This document shows, piece by piece, positions 40,202 to 49,030 of a DNA stretch of 64,000 nucleotides; the stretch's first letter is position 1, and each line of letters begins with the position of its first letter. Source of the stretch: Aquimixticola soesokkakensis (lineage in GTDB: Bacteria; Pseudomonadota; Alphaproteobacteria; Rhodobacterales; Rhodobacteraceae); assembly GCF_900172375.1 (NCBI RefSeq), contig NZ_FWFS01000008.1, positions 62,001 through 126,000 of the forward strand, given 5' to 3'. The notes beneath the pieces were generated by a model. The model saw only the letters and a list, made by a program, of their open reading frames with translations, did not search any database and was not told the origin of the DNA. The position numbers were made by a program, and so were the translations under genes.

Positions 40202-41184
40202 GCAAGACCTATCAGATTGTCGGTATCGGCAACGCCATCGTGGATGTGATCACCCAATCCGACGACAGTTTTCTCGACCTCATGGGGATCGAAAAAGGCA
40301 TTATGCAGCTTGTTGAGCGCGAGCGCGGCGAGGTGCTGTACAGCGCGATGGAAGACCGCGTGCAGGCGGCGGGCGGTTCGGTGGCCAATACGGTTGCAGG
40401 GCTTGGATCGCTGGGGCTAAGGGCCGGATTTATCGGGCGCGTGCGCGACGATGCTTTGGGTAAATTCTATGCTCAAAGTTTCGAGGCCGAGGGCTCGCGG
40501 TTTGTGAATGCGCCGGTGTCGGGGGGGGAGTTGCCCACGTCGCGCTCGATGATTTTCGTTTCGCCTGACGGGGAGCGTTCGATGAATACCTACCTCGGGA
40601 TTTCTTCGGAAATCGGTCCTGACGATGTCAGTGATGACGTTGCGGGGCAGGCCGAGATTTTGTTCCTTGAGGGGTATCTGTACGACAAGCCCAAGGGCAA
40701 GGAGGCGTTTGACCGCGCCGCTCAGGTCTGTCGTGCTGCGGGTGGGAAAGCGGGCATCGCCCTGTCCGATCCGTTCTGCGTGAACCGTCACCGCGACGAT
40801 TTTCGAAAACTTGTCAAAGAGTTGGATTTCGTGATCGGGAACCAGCACGAATGGGAAAGCCTGTATGAGACCGACCTGTCAAGCGCGCTGGAACAGGCCG
40901 CGCGCGAGGTTGGTTTGGTGGTCTGCACCCGTTCGGGCGAGGAAGTGATCCTGTTGCGCGGCGACGAGGTGGTGCATGTGCCGGTGACCAAAGTTGTGCC
41001 GGTTGATGCAACGGGCGCGGGCGATCAATTCGCCGCCGGTTTCCTCTATGGCTATGCGACGGGGCAATCCCTGGAGGTAAGCGGGCGCATGGGCTGCGTT
41101 GCGGCGGCGGAAGTTATTGGCCACGTCGGTCCGCGTCCCGAGGCCGATATCAAGGCGCTGTTCCAGGCGGCAGGGCTGATCTGA
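40198..41184 (+). CDS. PfkB-family kinase, adenosine kinase-like
   Basis: A protein of 328 residues starting at GTG in a GTGA overlap with nth. The N-terminal IVGIGNAIVDVI and GGSVANTVAGLGSLG, and the C-terminal DATGAGDQFAAGFLYGYATG (anion hole and catalytic Asp), define a PfkB sugar kinase. The sequence most resembles the adenosine-kinase-like group of alphaproteobacteria. Substrate is inferred, not shown. Confidence 0.9.
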   Translation: MSKTYQIVGIGNAIVDVITQSDDSFLDLMGIEKGIMQLVERERGEVLYSAMEDRVQAAGGSVANTVAGLGSLGLRAGFIGRVRDDALGKFYAQSFEAEGSRFVNAPVSGGELPTSRSMIFVSPDGERSMNTYLGISSEIGPDDVSDDVAGQAEILFLEGYLYDKPKGKEAFDRAAQVCRAAGGKAGIALSDPFCVNRHRDDFRKLVKELDFVIGNQHEWESLYETDLSSALEQAAREVGLVVCTRSGEEVILLRGDEVVHVPVTKVVPVDATGAGDQFAAGFLYGYATGQSLEVSGRMGCVAAAEVIGHVGPRPEADIKALFQAAGLI

Positions 41185-41196
41185 CCCGTCGGATTT

Positions 41197-41217
41197 GGGT
41201 ATTTAAATCCGAAAGAA
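41197..41217 (+). repeat. 21-nt convergent-junction motif, copy 3
   Basis: Reads GGGTATTT, AAA, TCCGAAAGAA, 12 nt after the kinase stop and immediately before the terminator stem, between convergent kinase and polA genes. Confidence 0.75.
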
Positions 41218-41248
41218 GCGGCGCAGGTTAGGTCCTTGCGCCGCTTTT
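41217..41248. terminator. Terminator between the PfkB kinase and polA
   Basis: AGCGGCGCA pairs with TGCGCCGCT (9 bp, 11-nt loop) followed by TTTT. It terminates the nth-kinase unit and, read the other way, lies just after the polA stop at 41263. Confidence 0.8.
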
Positions 41249-41262
41249 CGTTGCAAAGGTGA

Positions 41263-44082
41263 TCAGTGGGCCTGCGCCCAGCTGTCGCCAATGCCACCGT
41301 CTACTTCGATGGGGACATCGAGATGGACGGCGGGGCTGGCGGCGGTTTCCATGACCTCGCGTGCGATCTTGATCAGCGCGTCGCATTGGTCCTCGGCCAC
41401 TTCGAAAATCAGTTCATCGTGGACTTGCAGCAGCATTTTGGCGTCCAGCTGGGCGATCGCGCTGTCCATGCGCACCATGGCGCGGCGGATGATGTCGGCG
41501 GCGGTGCCTTGGATCGGGGCGTTGATGGCGGCCCGTTTGGCAAAGCCGGCCGTGGGCCCTTTGGCATTGATTTCGGGCGTATGGATTTTGCGTCCGAACA
41601 GGGTTTCCACCCGCTCGTGTTCTTTTGCAAAGGCAATCGTGGTGTCCATATAGGCTTTGATGCCGGGAAAACGTTCGAAATAGCGGTCGATGAAGCCTTG
41701 GGCTTCGGCGCGAGGGATGCGCAGGTTGCGCGCAAGGCCAAAGCCGGAGATGCCGTAAATGACGCCAAAGTTGATCGCTTTGGCCTGACGGCGCACCATC
41801 GGGTCCATGTTTTCGAGCGGCACGTTGAACATTTCCGACGCGGTGAGCGCGTGAATGTCCAGACCATCGCGAAAGGCCTGTTTCAGCGAGTCGATGCCCG
41901 CGACATGGGCCAGAATCCGCAATTCGATCTGAGAATAATCGAGCGAGACCAGTTTGCGTCCTTGCGGCGCGATGAAGGCTTCGCGGATGCGGCGGCCTTC
42001 TTCCGAGCGGATCGGGATGTTTTGCAGGTTCGGGTCCGATGAGGAGAGGCGCCCGGTCACAGCCCCCGTTTGCAGATAGGAGGTGTGGACGCGGCCCGTT
42101 TCGGGATTGATGAAGGTTTGCAGCGCATCGGTATAGGTCGATTTCAGCTTGGACAATTGCCGCCAATCCATCACCCGCGCCGGCAGGTCGTGCCCTTCGG
42201 CGGCGAGGTCCTCAAGGATATCCGCGCCGGTCGCATAGGCACCGGTTTTGCCCTTTTTGCCGCCCTGTAGTCCCATTTTGTCAAACAGGATTTCGCCCAG
42301 TTGCTTGGGTGAGCCGACGTTGAAGCTTTCGCCCGCCAGCGTGTGGATTTCCGCCTCAAGCCCTGCCATTTTCTGCGCAAACGCGTTGGACATGCGCGAT
42401 AGCGTGTCTTTGTTCACCAGAACGCCGTGCATTTCCATGCGCGCCAGAACCGGCGAGAGGGGACGTTCGAGCGTTTCGTAGACCGTGGTCACGCGGGTGG
42501 CATGCAGTTTGGGTTTGAAGACCTGCCAGAGGCGCAGCGTGATGTCGGCGTCTTCGGCAGCATATTTGACGGCGGTGGCGATATCGACCTTGTCAAAGGT
42601 GATCTGGCTTTTGCCTGATCCGATCAACTCTTTGATCGCAATGGGATTATGTGACAGGTAGCGTTCGCTGAGCGCGTCCATGCCGTGGCCGTGCAGACCC
42701 GCGTGCAGCGCATAGGACATGAGCATCGTGTCATCATAGGGGGCGACTTGCACCCCGTAGCGCGCCAGAATTTTGGCATCGTATTTCATGTTCTGGCCGA
42801 TTTTCATCACGGCTGCGTCCTGCAAAACGGGACGCAAGGTGTCGAGCACCATCTCGAGCGGCAACTGCCCCTCGACCTTTGCACCCGCGCCGAAGAGATC
42901 GTCGTCCCCCGCAGTATGGGCCAGCGGGATATAGCAGGCCACGCCCGCCTCGACACAGAGCGAAATGCCGACCAGATCGACCTGCATTTCGTCCAGACCT
43001 GTGGTCTCGGTATCCAGCGCCACATGGCCGCGCGCGCGGATCAGATCGACCCAGCGTTCCAGCGCGCCCAGATCGCGGACCCATTCATAGGTGTCGTGAT
43101 CAAAGGGCAGGGCCTGTGGCGCGGCGGGGGCATCGGGCTGCGCGGCGTTGCCCGCCTCGGGCAGGGCAGGTGCCTCGACGCCAAACCGCTCGGCTGCCCG
43201 TTTGACGATGGTGCGAAATTCCATTTCCGACAGGAATTTCAAGAGCGCGTCCAGATCGGGGTCTTTCACCTCAAGGCTGTCGAGTGTGTAGTCGAGGACC
43301 ATGTCGCAATCGAGTTTGACCAGATCGCGCGAGAGGCGGATCTGGTCGACGTTGTTTTGCAAGGTCTCGCGGCGTTTGGGTTGTTTAATCTCGCCCGCGC
43401 GCGCCAGCAAAGCGTCGAGGTCGCCGTATTCGTTGATCAGCAAAGCAGCGGTTTTGATCCCGATCCCCGGTGCGCCGGGCACGTTATCGACAGAATCGCC
43501 CGCAAGGGCCTGCACATCCACCACACGTTCGGGAAAGACGCCGAATTTCTCGAAAACACCATCGCGGTCGATGCGCTTGTTCTTCATGGCATCAAGCATC
43601 TCGACGCCATCGCCCACGAGCTGCATCAAATCCTTGTCCGACGAAATGATCGTTACCCGCCCCCCCGCCTCGCGCGCACGGCAGGCCAGTGTCGCGATGA
43701 TGTCGTCGGCTTCAAAGCCCTCTTGTTCAAGGCAGGCGATGTTGAAGGCGCGGGTCGCCGCGCGCGTGAGCGGCATCTGGGGACGCAAGTCCTCGGGCAT
43801 GGCATCGCGGTTGGCCTTGTAGAGGTCGTACATGTCGTTGCGAAACGTGTGGCTGCCCTTGTCGAACACGACGGCAGCGTGCGTGGGGGCGTCAGGCCCT
43901 GCGCTGTCCTCGATGTATTTGAACAGCATGTTGCAAAACCCCGAAACGGCGCCCACGGGCAGACCGTCGGATTTGCGCGTGAGGGGGGGCAGGGCGTGAA
44001 AGGCCCGAAAAATAAACGCGGAGCCGTCGATCAGATGCAGATGGCAGCCTTTGCCAAAGCTGTCGGTTTTGCCCTCGGACAT
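41263..44082 (-). CDS. polA: DNA polymerase I
   Basis: A protein of 939 residues. The 5'-3' exonuclease domain (about 1-300: HLIDGSAFIFRAFHAL, IISSDKDLMQLV, GDSVDNVPGAPGIG) is followed by a 3'-5' proofreading domain with an intact DTETTGLDEM motif. The polymerase domain has LDYSQIELRILAH (motif A), RRQAKAINFGVIYG (motif B) and QVHDELIFE (motif C, from about 886). It fills gaps in repair and removes RNA primers. The ATG at 44082 is preferred to an upstream GTG (44124) because GGGAG is well placed before it. Confidence 0.97.
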   Translation of the reverse strand: MSEGKTDSFGKGCHLHLIDGSAFIFRAFHALPPLTRKSDGLPVGAVSGFCNMLFKYIEDSAGPDAPTHAAVVFDKGSHTFRNDMYDLYKANRDAMPEDLRPQMPLTRAATRAFNIACLEQEGFEADDIIATLACRAREAGGRVTIISSDKDLMQLVGDGVEMLDAMKNKRIDRDGVFEKFGVFPERVVDVQALAGDSVDNVPGAPGIGIKTAALLINEYGDLDALLARAGEIKQPKRRETLQNNVDQIRLSRDLVKLDCDMVLDYTLDSLEVKDPDLDALLKFLSEMEFRTIVKRAAERFGVEAPALPEAGNAAQPDAPAAPQALPFDHDTYEWVRDLGALERWVDLIRARGHVALDTETTGLDEMQVDLVGISLCVEAGVACYIPLAHTAGDDDLFGAGAKVEGQLPLEMVLDTLRPVLQDAAVMKIGQNMKYDAKILARYGVQVAPYDDTMLMSYALHAGLHGHGMDALSERYLSHNPIAIKELIGSGKSQITFDKVDIATAVKYAAEDADITLRLWQVFKPKLHATRVTTVYETLERPLSPVLARMEMHGVLVNKDTLSRMSNAFAQKMAGLEAEIHTLAGESFNVGSPKQLGEILFDKMGLQGGKKGKTGAYATGADILEDLAAEGHDLPARVMDWRQLSKLKSTYTDALQTFINPETGRVHTSYLQTGAVTGRLSSSDPNLQNIPIRSEEGRRIREAFIAPQGRKLVSLDYSQIELRILAHVAGIDSLKQAFRDGLDIHALTASEMFNVPLENMDPMVRRQAKAINFGVIYGISGFGLARNLRIPRAEAQGFIDRYFERFPGIKAYMDTTIAFAKEHERVETLFGRKIHTPEINAKGPTAGFAKRAAINAPIQGTAADIIRRAMVRMDSAIAQLDAKMLLQVHDELIFEVAEDQCDALIKIAREVMETAASPAVHLDVPIEVDGGIGDSWAQAH

Positions 44083-44148
44083 GGCCTCGTCTCCCTCGGA
44101 AATGCGTTTGGCATCTTGTGCCACGTTCCGACGGTGTCTTCCAGTAGG

Positions 44149-44574
44149 TCAGGCGCTTGGCGGGGCAATCCGCGCGCCCTCGATCATCGTGTTCGAAATA
44201 AAGGAGAGCACTTCGCCCCAAGCGGCAGAGGTGTCACGGGTCCAGGTATCGCCCGCATGTGCCGCCAGCGTGTCCATCAGCACCTCGCAAACGATGTGAT
44301 ACTGTCCGTCCGAGACGCCATAGGCGCGATGGTCCGCCCCCATTTGCCGCAGCGGCTCGATAAGGCTTTCGGGCGCTTCCAGCGCTGAAAGTGCAAGCTG
44401 CATCGTCGCCTCAAGCTTGAGGGCTTGGGTGGAAATGTCTTTGGGAAACAACTGGCGCACACTGGGTTCGACCACGAACAGGCGCGTGTAGAATTCCTCA
44501 AGAAGCTCGGGGCAGGTCGAAAACACGGCCTGAAAACTGGTCCGCACAAGCGCGGTTTTGTCAGCGGTCAACAT
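44149..44574 (-). CDS. Bacterial haemoglobin-like globin
   Basis: About 141 residues from the ATG at 44574 (GGGAG upstream; ATG 44604 would add ten). It is a three-over-three globin: VRTSFQAVFSTCPELLEEFYTRLFVVEPSVRQLFP (helices A-C), LEATMQLALSAL (E), and MGADHRAYGVSDGQYHIVCEVLMDTL with a candidate proximal His in the F helix, then AWGEVLSFISNTMI (H). Length fits single-domain bacterial haemoglobins; no reductase domain is attached. It may bind O2 or NO. Confidence 0.75.
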   Translation of the reverse strand: MLTADKTALVRTSFQAVFSTCPELLEEFYTRLFVVEPSVRQLFPKDISTQALKLEATMQLALSALEAPESLIEPLRQMGADHRAYGVSDGQYHIVCEVLMDTLAAHAGDTWTRDTSAAWGEVLSFISNTMIEGARIAPPSA

Positions 44575-44642
44575 GGGCAGCTCCCGATTGGCGTCCTGAG
44601 ACATGCCTATCGCCAAACCCTTAAGAACCTCTGAAACCGTGC

Positions 44643-44837
44643 TTAGCTTGCGGGTTTTGCCGAATCCAGCGTCGAGGAGGCGTGGATGTATTTCTTGTCG
44701 CAATAGCCACATTCGACAAAGCCGCTGGCATGGGGAATCACCAGCCACACCCGCGGGTGCCCCAACGCGCCCTCACCGCCATCGCAGGCGACTTTCCAGC
44801 TGTTAACCACTTCGGTTTCGGGCGCATCCATCGTCAT
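44643..44837 (-). CDS. CHCC-type zinc-finger protein (NDUFS6-like)
   Basis: A 64-residue protein with [20 protein letters not shown] and [13 protein letters not shown], giving a Cys-His-Cys-Cys set as in the zf-CHCC family related to the mitochondrial complex I subunit NDUFS6. In alphaproteobacteria it is thought to accompany complex I. Standalone gene upstream of the globin. Confidence 0.88.
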   Translation of the reverse strand: MTMDAPETEVVNSWKVACDGGEGALGHPRVWLVIPHASGFVECGYCDKKYIHASSTLDSAKPAS

Positions 44838-45009
44838 GGAATGTTCTCTCTCGTCATTGGGCGGTGCAGGCGCAATTGCAGCAAGCGACCGGATCGTTTG
44901 GCGTCGCGCATTTGCTTTTGGTCAAATCGCGGCGTAAGTCAGGGCCATATGATAACGATCTGCAAGGGCGCGACAAGGGGGCGCGTTTTGCAGGTCGCAG
45001 GGGAAGCGG

Positions 45010-45945
45010 ATGACACAACACGCAATCGAGATCAAAGGCCTGCGCAAAACCTATGCAGGACGTGCAGGGCAACCGCCCAAAGAGGCGTTGAAGGGGATTG
45101 ATTTGACGATTCCGGCGGGGTCGATCTTTGGCCTTCTCGGCCCCAACGGCGCCGGAAAATCCACCCTGATCAACATTCTGGCCGGGCTGGTGATCAAATC
45201 GGCAGGCAATGTGTCGATCTGGGGCTTTGATCAGGACGTAAACCCGCGTCAAAGCCGCGCGGCCATCGGCGTCATGCCCCAGGAATTGAACCTGGATCCG
45301 TTTTTCACCCCCCGCGCTGCGCTGGAAGTGCAGGCTGGCCTCTACGGCGTGCCCAAACGCGACCGGAAAACCTCCGAAATTCTCGACTTGATCGGCCTCA
45401 CCGACAAAGGCGAAGCCTATGCGCGGACGCTGTCGGGGGGCATGCGACGCCGCCTTCTGCTGGGCAAGGCGCTGGTTCACCAACCCCAAATCCTCGTGCT
45501 CGATGAACCCACCGCTGGCGTGGATATCGAATTGCGCCAAATGCTGTGGCATAACGTGCGCCGCCTCAACAAAGAGCGCGGCATGACGATCATCCTAACC
45601 ACGCACTACCTCGAAGAAGCGCAGGAAATGTGCGATGAAATCGCCATTATCAACCATGGCGAAGTGGTGGTGCGTGATCGCACGCAGGCGCTGATCGGGC
45701 GCATGGACGCCAAAACGCTTGTGGTAACCCCCGAAGGCGCCACGCCCGACACATTCGACCTGCCTGCAGGGGTGACGCTGGACCGCCGCACCGATGGCGC
45801 ACTGGCATTTTCCTATGCGCGCGGTCAGACGAACGCAGGTGTCGTGCTTGATGCAGTGCGTGCTGCCGGTGTGACGATTGGCGATGTCGCCAGCGTGGAG
45901 CCCGATCTCGAAGACGTCTTTGTCGCCCTGACATCGGGTAAATAA
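45010..45945 (+). CDS. ABC transporter ATP-binding protein (YadG-like)
   Basis: A protein of 311 residues with one nucleotide-binding domain: Walker A GPNGAGKST (44-52), signature LSGGMRRRL, Walker B ILVLDEPTAGVDIELR, and H-loop TTHYLEEAQEM. The GVDIELR stretch is typical of the YadG group, partners of ABC-2 exporters. No permease gene is adjacent, so the partner must be elsewhere. GGGGAA precedes the ATG. Confidence 0.9.
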   Translation: MTQHAIEIKGLRKTYAGRAGQPPKEALKGIDLTIPAGSIFGLLGPNGAGKSTLINILAGLVIKSAGNVSIWGFDQDVNPRQSRAAIGVMPQELNLDPFFTPRAALEVQAGLYGVPKRDRKTSEILDLIGLTDKGEAYARTLSGGMRRRLLLGKALVHQPQILVLDEPTAGVDIELRQMLWHNVRRLNKERGMTIILTTHYLEEAQEMCDEIAIINHGEVVVRDRTQALIGRMDAKTLVVTPEGATPDTFDLPAGVTLDRRTDGALAFSYARGQTNAGVVLDAVRAAGVTIGDVASVEPDLEDVFVALTSGK

Positions 45946-45983
45946 AAGACATCGGCGCGCAGGCCCCCGCACACCGATGCTGT

Positions 45984-46004
45984 TTCTTTCGGATAAAAAT
46001 ACCC
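45984..46004 (-). repeat. 21-nt convergent-junction motif, copy 4
   Basis: On the minus strand it reads GGGTATTT, TTA, TCCGAAAGAA. It sits between the convergent ABC ATPase and HIT genes (87-bp gap). Confidence 0.75.
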
Positions 46005-46032
46005 GACCACGCCAGACACAGGCTGTGCGGGA

Positions 46033-46410
46033 TCAGGCGCTCACCAACGGCCCCACAGGCGCCCCCCCCAGGAGATGCACGTGAAAATGTGGCACTTCCT
46101 GGTGACTGTGCGCCCCCGAATTGGTGATCAGGCGATAGCCTTTGCCATCATGGGCCTCCGACAAGCCCTGCTGCTTGGCCACCTCGGCCACCGCTTTGAA
46201 AAAGCCGACGATCTCCGCGTCGGATGCGGCTGTCATAAAATGGTCGTAGCAGCGGTAAGGGCCTTTGGGGATCACGAGAATATGCGTGGGGCGTTGGGGC
46301 GTGATATCGGGAAACGCATAGGCGAACCGATCGTCGAAAACCGGCTTGGACGGAATCTCGCCGCGTAGGATTTTGGCAAAAATATTCTGCTCGTCGTAGG
46401 TGTAGCTCAC
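46033..46410 (-). CDS. HIT-family nucleotide hydrolase (HinT-like)
   Basis: A 125-residue protein: NIFAKILRGEIPSKPVFDD at the start and the histidine triad HFHVHLLGG near the end. HinT proteins hydrolyse purine nucleoside phosphoramidates. The GTG start has AAGGA upstream and lies 11 nt after the GT14 gene stop, so the two are probably cotranscribed. Confidence 0.93.
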   Translation of the reverse strand: MSYTYDEQNIFAKILRGEIPSKPVFDDRFAYAFPDITPQRPTHILVIPKGPYRCYDHFMTAASDAEIVGFFKAVAEVAKQQGLSEAHDGKGYRLITNSGAHSHQEVPHFHVHLLGGAPVGPLVSA

Positions 46411-46421
46411 GGTAGGTATCC

Positions 46422-47999
46422 TTAATCGGAAAACAGGTAATCGGTTTGGGCGATGCGCCGCGCGGTGTCGTCGTCGATGTCCAGAAAACGCGCCAGCGGC
46501 CCCGTGTTCTCGTCAACGCTGGCGCTTTGGCGAATGCGGTGCAGGTTTTCCAGCCCCTCGTCACGCAGGCGGTCGCTTTCAAAGGTGACATCGCCGCGAA
46601 TGGTCGGCAAGAGGCGCGCCATCGTGTCGGGCGTGGTATGATCCCCCGCAAGGCCGACGCGTTTGGCGTGTCCGATCAGATATTCGTCAGTAAAATCACA
46701 TTCGATTTCAAGGATTTGTGTGCGCGAGCGATCCGAGTGGAAATCGCGCACCAAGTCGATATTGGCACTGTCGAGGCAGATGAGCATCCGGTCGGTGTTG
46801 TTGTAGTCAAACAACATCCGTACCAGCGCACGGCGGTGGCGGGTGCGCTTGCCCAAGCCCTTTTCGATCCCCCCCAAAGGAGGCAGCGGCGTGCTTTCCT
46901 CGTCGAACAGATATTCGACACAGGGGATATCCGTGTGATGCTTGATCTGCGCGAGCAAGCGTTTGGCAACGTGCCATTTCTTGCAGACAACGATCAGCAG
47001 TTCGCGCTCGCGCCCCAGCGAACTTTCGGTTTCCCAGAACCGGGGCGCGAATCGCCGTCCCACACGGCCACGGTTGGTGATGAACTTGAACAGCGACGCC
47101 CCTTCGCCCGAGATCGAGAATTGCGCCGCATCATCGGCGTAAAGCTCGCCCAGGCGCGATTTAAGCGCCTTGGCTTCGGGGCTGATTTTGCGGGCGAACA
47201 GGAAATCCTGACTCAGCAGCAAATCGTAGCTGTCGTTGTAAAAACTGACGGGCATCCCGTAGTCGGAAAACATCAGGAAGGTCAGCGTGCGGGTCTGGAT
47301 TTCCTTTTCGGGAATCAGGTGTCGCACCAAGGTCTGGAAAAAGGTTTCATCCGGAATCCACGTGGTCGCAAAAAATTTCATCACATCGCGCCGCGTGCGG
47401 CAAAACTCCAGAATCGCCTCGATGGTGCGGCGGCGCAGACACCACCATTGCGACCCGATCTGGATCTGTAGATCGGCAGGGATCGCGCGGGTCAGCCCAA
47501 AGCGGCGTTGCAGGTTGAGCGAGGCATAGAACAGCCATTTTTGCGTGCGTTCGTTGAAAAAATGCCGGTAAATCAACCGGTCTTCCTTGATGCCGGTTTT
47601 GATCCAGTCGCTTTCAAAGAAATCGAAGCTTTCGACATAGTCGATGTCGGTTTCGTCGAGGAAATCATGCATGTATTTGGCCGATTTGATCGACATGCAG
47701 TCGCCCGATAGCATGTAGAAATGCGTCGCGCGCGGAAAGGCGGCTTCTGCGGCCTCAACGGCGTAGAGCGTTGCCTGGACCAGCGACCACGCGCCCCAGC
47801 CGCATTTGATTCGCTTTTTGGCAAAAGTGACATTGGGGTTGTCGTCCAGGGCCTTTGTCATCCGGGAATAGGCCGCTTTGGGGGCGCGCGCGTCAAAATG
47901 GATGGCGATGTAGTCGCCCACCGCGGTGAGGCGCTGGGCTTGTTCAATAATTGCGTCCGGGTCCTTGTGACAGAGAAGGATGAACGCAATTCGTGCCAT
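46422..47999 (-). CDS. GT14 (Core-2/I-branching) glycosyltransferase with C-terminal extension
   Basis: A protein of 525 residues. The N-terminal half (about 1-270) is a beta-1,6-N-acetylglucosaminyltransferase-like GT14 domain: IAFILLCHKDPDAI, AIHFDARAPKAAY, HFYMLSGDCMSIKSA and WIPDETFFQTL. The C-terminal half (about 275-525) is a separate domain seen in roseobacters (I believe DUF5928), with LLIVVCKKWHVAKRLLAQIK. It probably builds or modifies a surface polysaccharide. A sulfotransferase gene lies divergently upstream. Confidence 0.85.
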   Translation of the reverse strand: MARIAFILLCHKDPDAIIEQAQRLTAVGDYIAIHFDARAPKAAYSRMTKALDDNPNVTFAKKRIKCGWGAWSLVQATLYAVEAAEAAFPRATHFYMLSGDCMSIKSAKYMHDFLDETDIDYVESFDFFESDWIKTGIKEDRLIYRHFFNERTQKWLFYASLNLQRRFGLTRAIPADLQIQIGSQWWCLRRRTIEAILEFCRTRRDVMKFFATTWIPDETFFQTLVRHLIPEKEIQTRTLTFLMFSDYGMPVSFYNDSYDLLLSQDFLFARKISPEAKALKSRLGELYADDAAQFSISGEGASLFKFITNRGRVGRRFAPRFWETESSLGRERELLIVVCKKWHVAKRLLAQIKHHTDIPCVEYLFDEESTPLPPLGGIEKGLGKRTRHRRALVRMLFDYNNTDRMLICLDSANIDLVRDFHSDRSRTQILEIECDFTDEYLIGHAKRVGLAGDHTTPDTMARLLPTIRGDVTFESDRLRDEGLENLHRIRQSASVDENTGPLARFLDIDDDTARRIAQTDYLFSD

Positions 48000-48081
48000 T
48001 TTGGAAACCTTAACCCAATTTTTGCCGCATTGTTCGCATAGATAGCCTAACCAACCATTGAATACACGGGGGCAATTTGGT

Positions 48082-48096
48082 CTTTAGGGTCTAAAG
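48082..48096. promoter_or_regulatory. Small palindrome between GT14 and sulfotransferase genes
   Basis: CTTTAG (48082-48087) and CTAAAG (48091-48096) with a 3-nt centre, in the 146-bp divergent gap. A possible shared operator. Confidence 0.3.
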
Positions 48097-48145
48097 CGCA
48101 CCGTGGATAAACGTGATGCGTCGAGGCCAAGGAGTAAAGTCGAAC

Positions 48146-48964
48146 ATGGGTTTTCCTGGAACCTGGATGACGGAGAGCGAAAGTGTCGTTTACCGTGTCG
48201 TCCCTAAATGTGCCTGCTCGACCATCGGGCAGATCATGTATTATTCGGATCACGGCGCGTTTTTCGACGGCGACATCCATGATAGCACCGCAGGGCTGCA
48301 CAAATGGGCGCAAGAGGACAGCCAGCCTTTGATCGAGGCAAATGTCAAAGCGCATGCCTCTTACGCCTTCACTTGCGTGCGCAATCCCTACACGCGCATT
48401 TTGTCGTCCTTCTTTGACAAGATTTGCGGCATCCAGCGCAATGGTCGTCGCTATCGCGGCAATCTTGTGCCGCTGTTGATCCAGAAATACGGCATCGAAG
48501 TCGGTGGCGAAGATGGCAAACAGGAGTTCGACCAGATCGCCTCCTTCCGCCGCTTTTTGCTGTTCGCGCGTGACACCATGCGCTGGCGTCGCCCGATGGA
48601 GCCCGATATCCACTGGTCGGCAATGGCCGGTCATGTCAGTACGTTCATCGTCAACGGCGGGCGCTACGACAACATCTTTTTCACCGAGAAGTTCAACGAG
48701 GGCATGCAATCCGTGCTCGACAACATCGAGACCAAACATGCGGTCGATCTTGCCGCCATCCCGCGCTTTAACGAAAGCGAAGGGCATGGGCCCAAGCGGT
48801 TGCATCCGGTCGAGGACTATTTTGATGATTTGTCCAAACATCTGGTTTGGGAAATCTACAAAAAGGACTTCCAGCTGTTCAAATACGACTTCGACAATCC
48901 CGGCAACAAAATGCCGCTCAGCGAAGTCGATCTGGATGAGGTGCACGCCAAGCTAGGCGAATAG
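48146..48964 (+). CDS. Sulfotransferase family 2-like protein
   Basis: A protein of 272 residues from the ATG at 48146 (AAGGAG upstream); GTG 48113 or ATG 48116 would add about ten. VYRVVPKCACSTIGQIMYY corresponds to the PAPS 5'-phosphosulfate loop and FTCVRNPYTRILSSFFDKICG to the 3'-phosphate-binding segment of carbohydrate (family 2) sulfotransferases. NIFFTEKFNEGM and a C-terminal FKYDFDN follow. It should transfer sulfate to a glycan. Next to the divergent GT14 enzyme this suggests a sulfated surface polysaccharide. Confidence 0.82.
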   Translation: MGFPGTWMTESESVVYRVVPKCACSTIGQIMYYSDHGAFFDGDIHDSTAGLHKWAQEDSQPLIEANVKAHASYAFTCVRNPYTRILSSFFDKICGIQRNGRRYRGNLVPLLIQKYGIEVGGEDGKQEFDQIASFRRFLLFARDTMRWRRPMEPDIHWSAMAGHVSTFIVNGGRYDNIFFTEKFNEGMQSVLDNIETKHAVDLAAIPRFNESEGHGPKRLHPVEDYFDDLSKHLVWEIYKKDFQLFKYDFDNPGNKMPLSEVDLDEVHAKLGE

Positions 48965-48968
48965 GGGT

Positions 48969-49025
48969 CGGTCGGAAAACGACCGGTTTTGGAACGGGGC
49001 GCAGGGCAAGACTGCGCCCTTTTTT
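48969..49025 (+). terminator. Double hairpin terminator after the sulfotransferase gene
   Basis: First stem CGGTCG/CGACCG (48969-48985) followed by GTTTT; second stem GGGCGCAG/CTGCGCCC (48997-49019, loop GGCAAGA) followed by six T. It ends 6 nt before the stop of the convergent TetR gene. Confidence 0.85.
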
Positions 49026-49030
49026 CCATT

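Noticed and set aside
42685-44388. 567-codon plus-strand frame
   Set aside because: Antisense to polA; typical of high-GC third-position bias.
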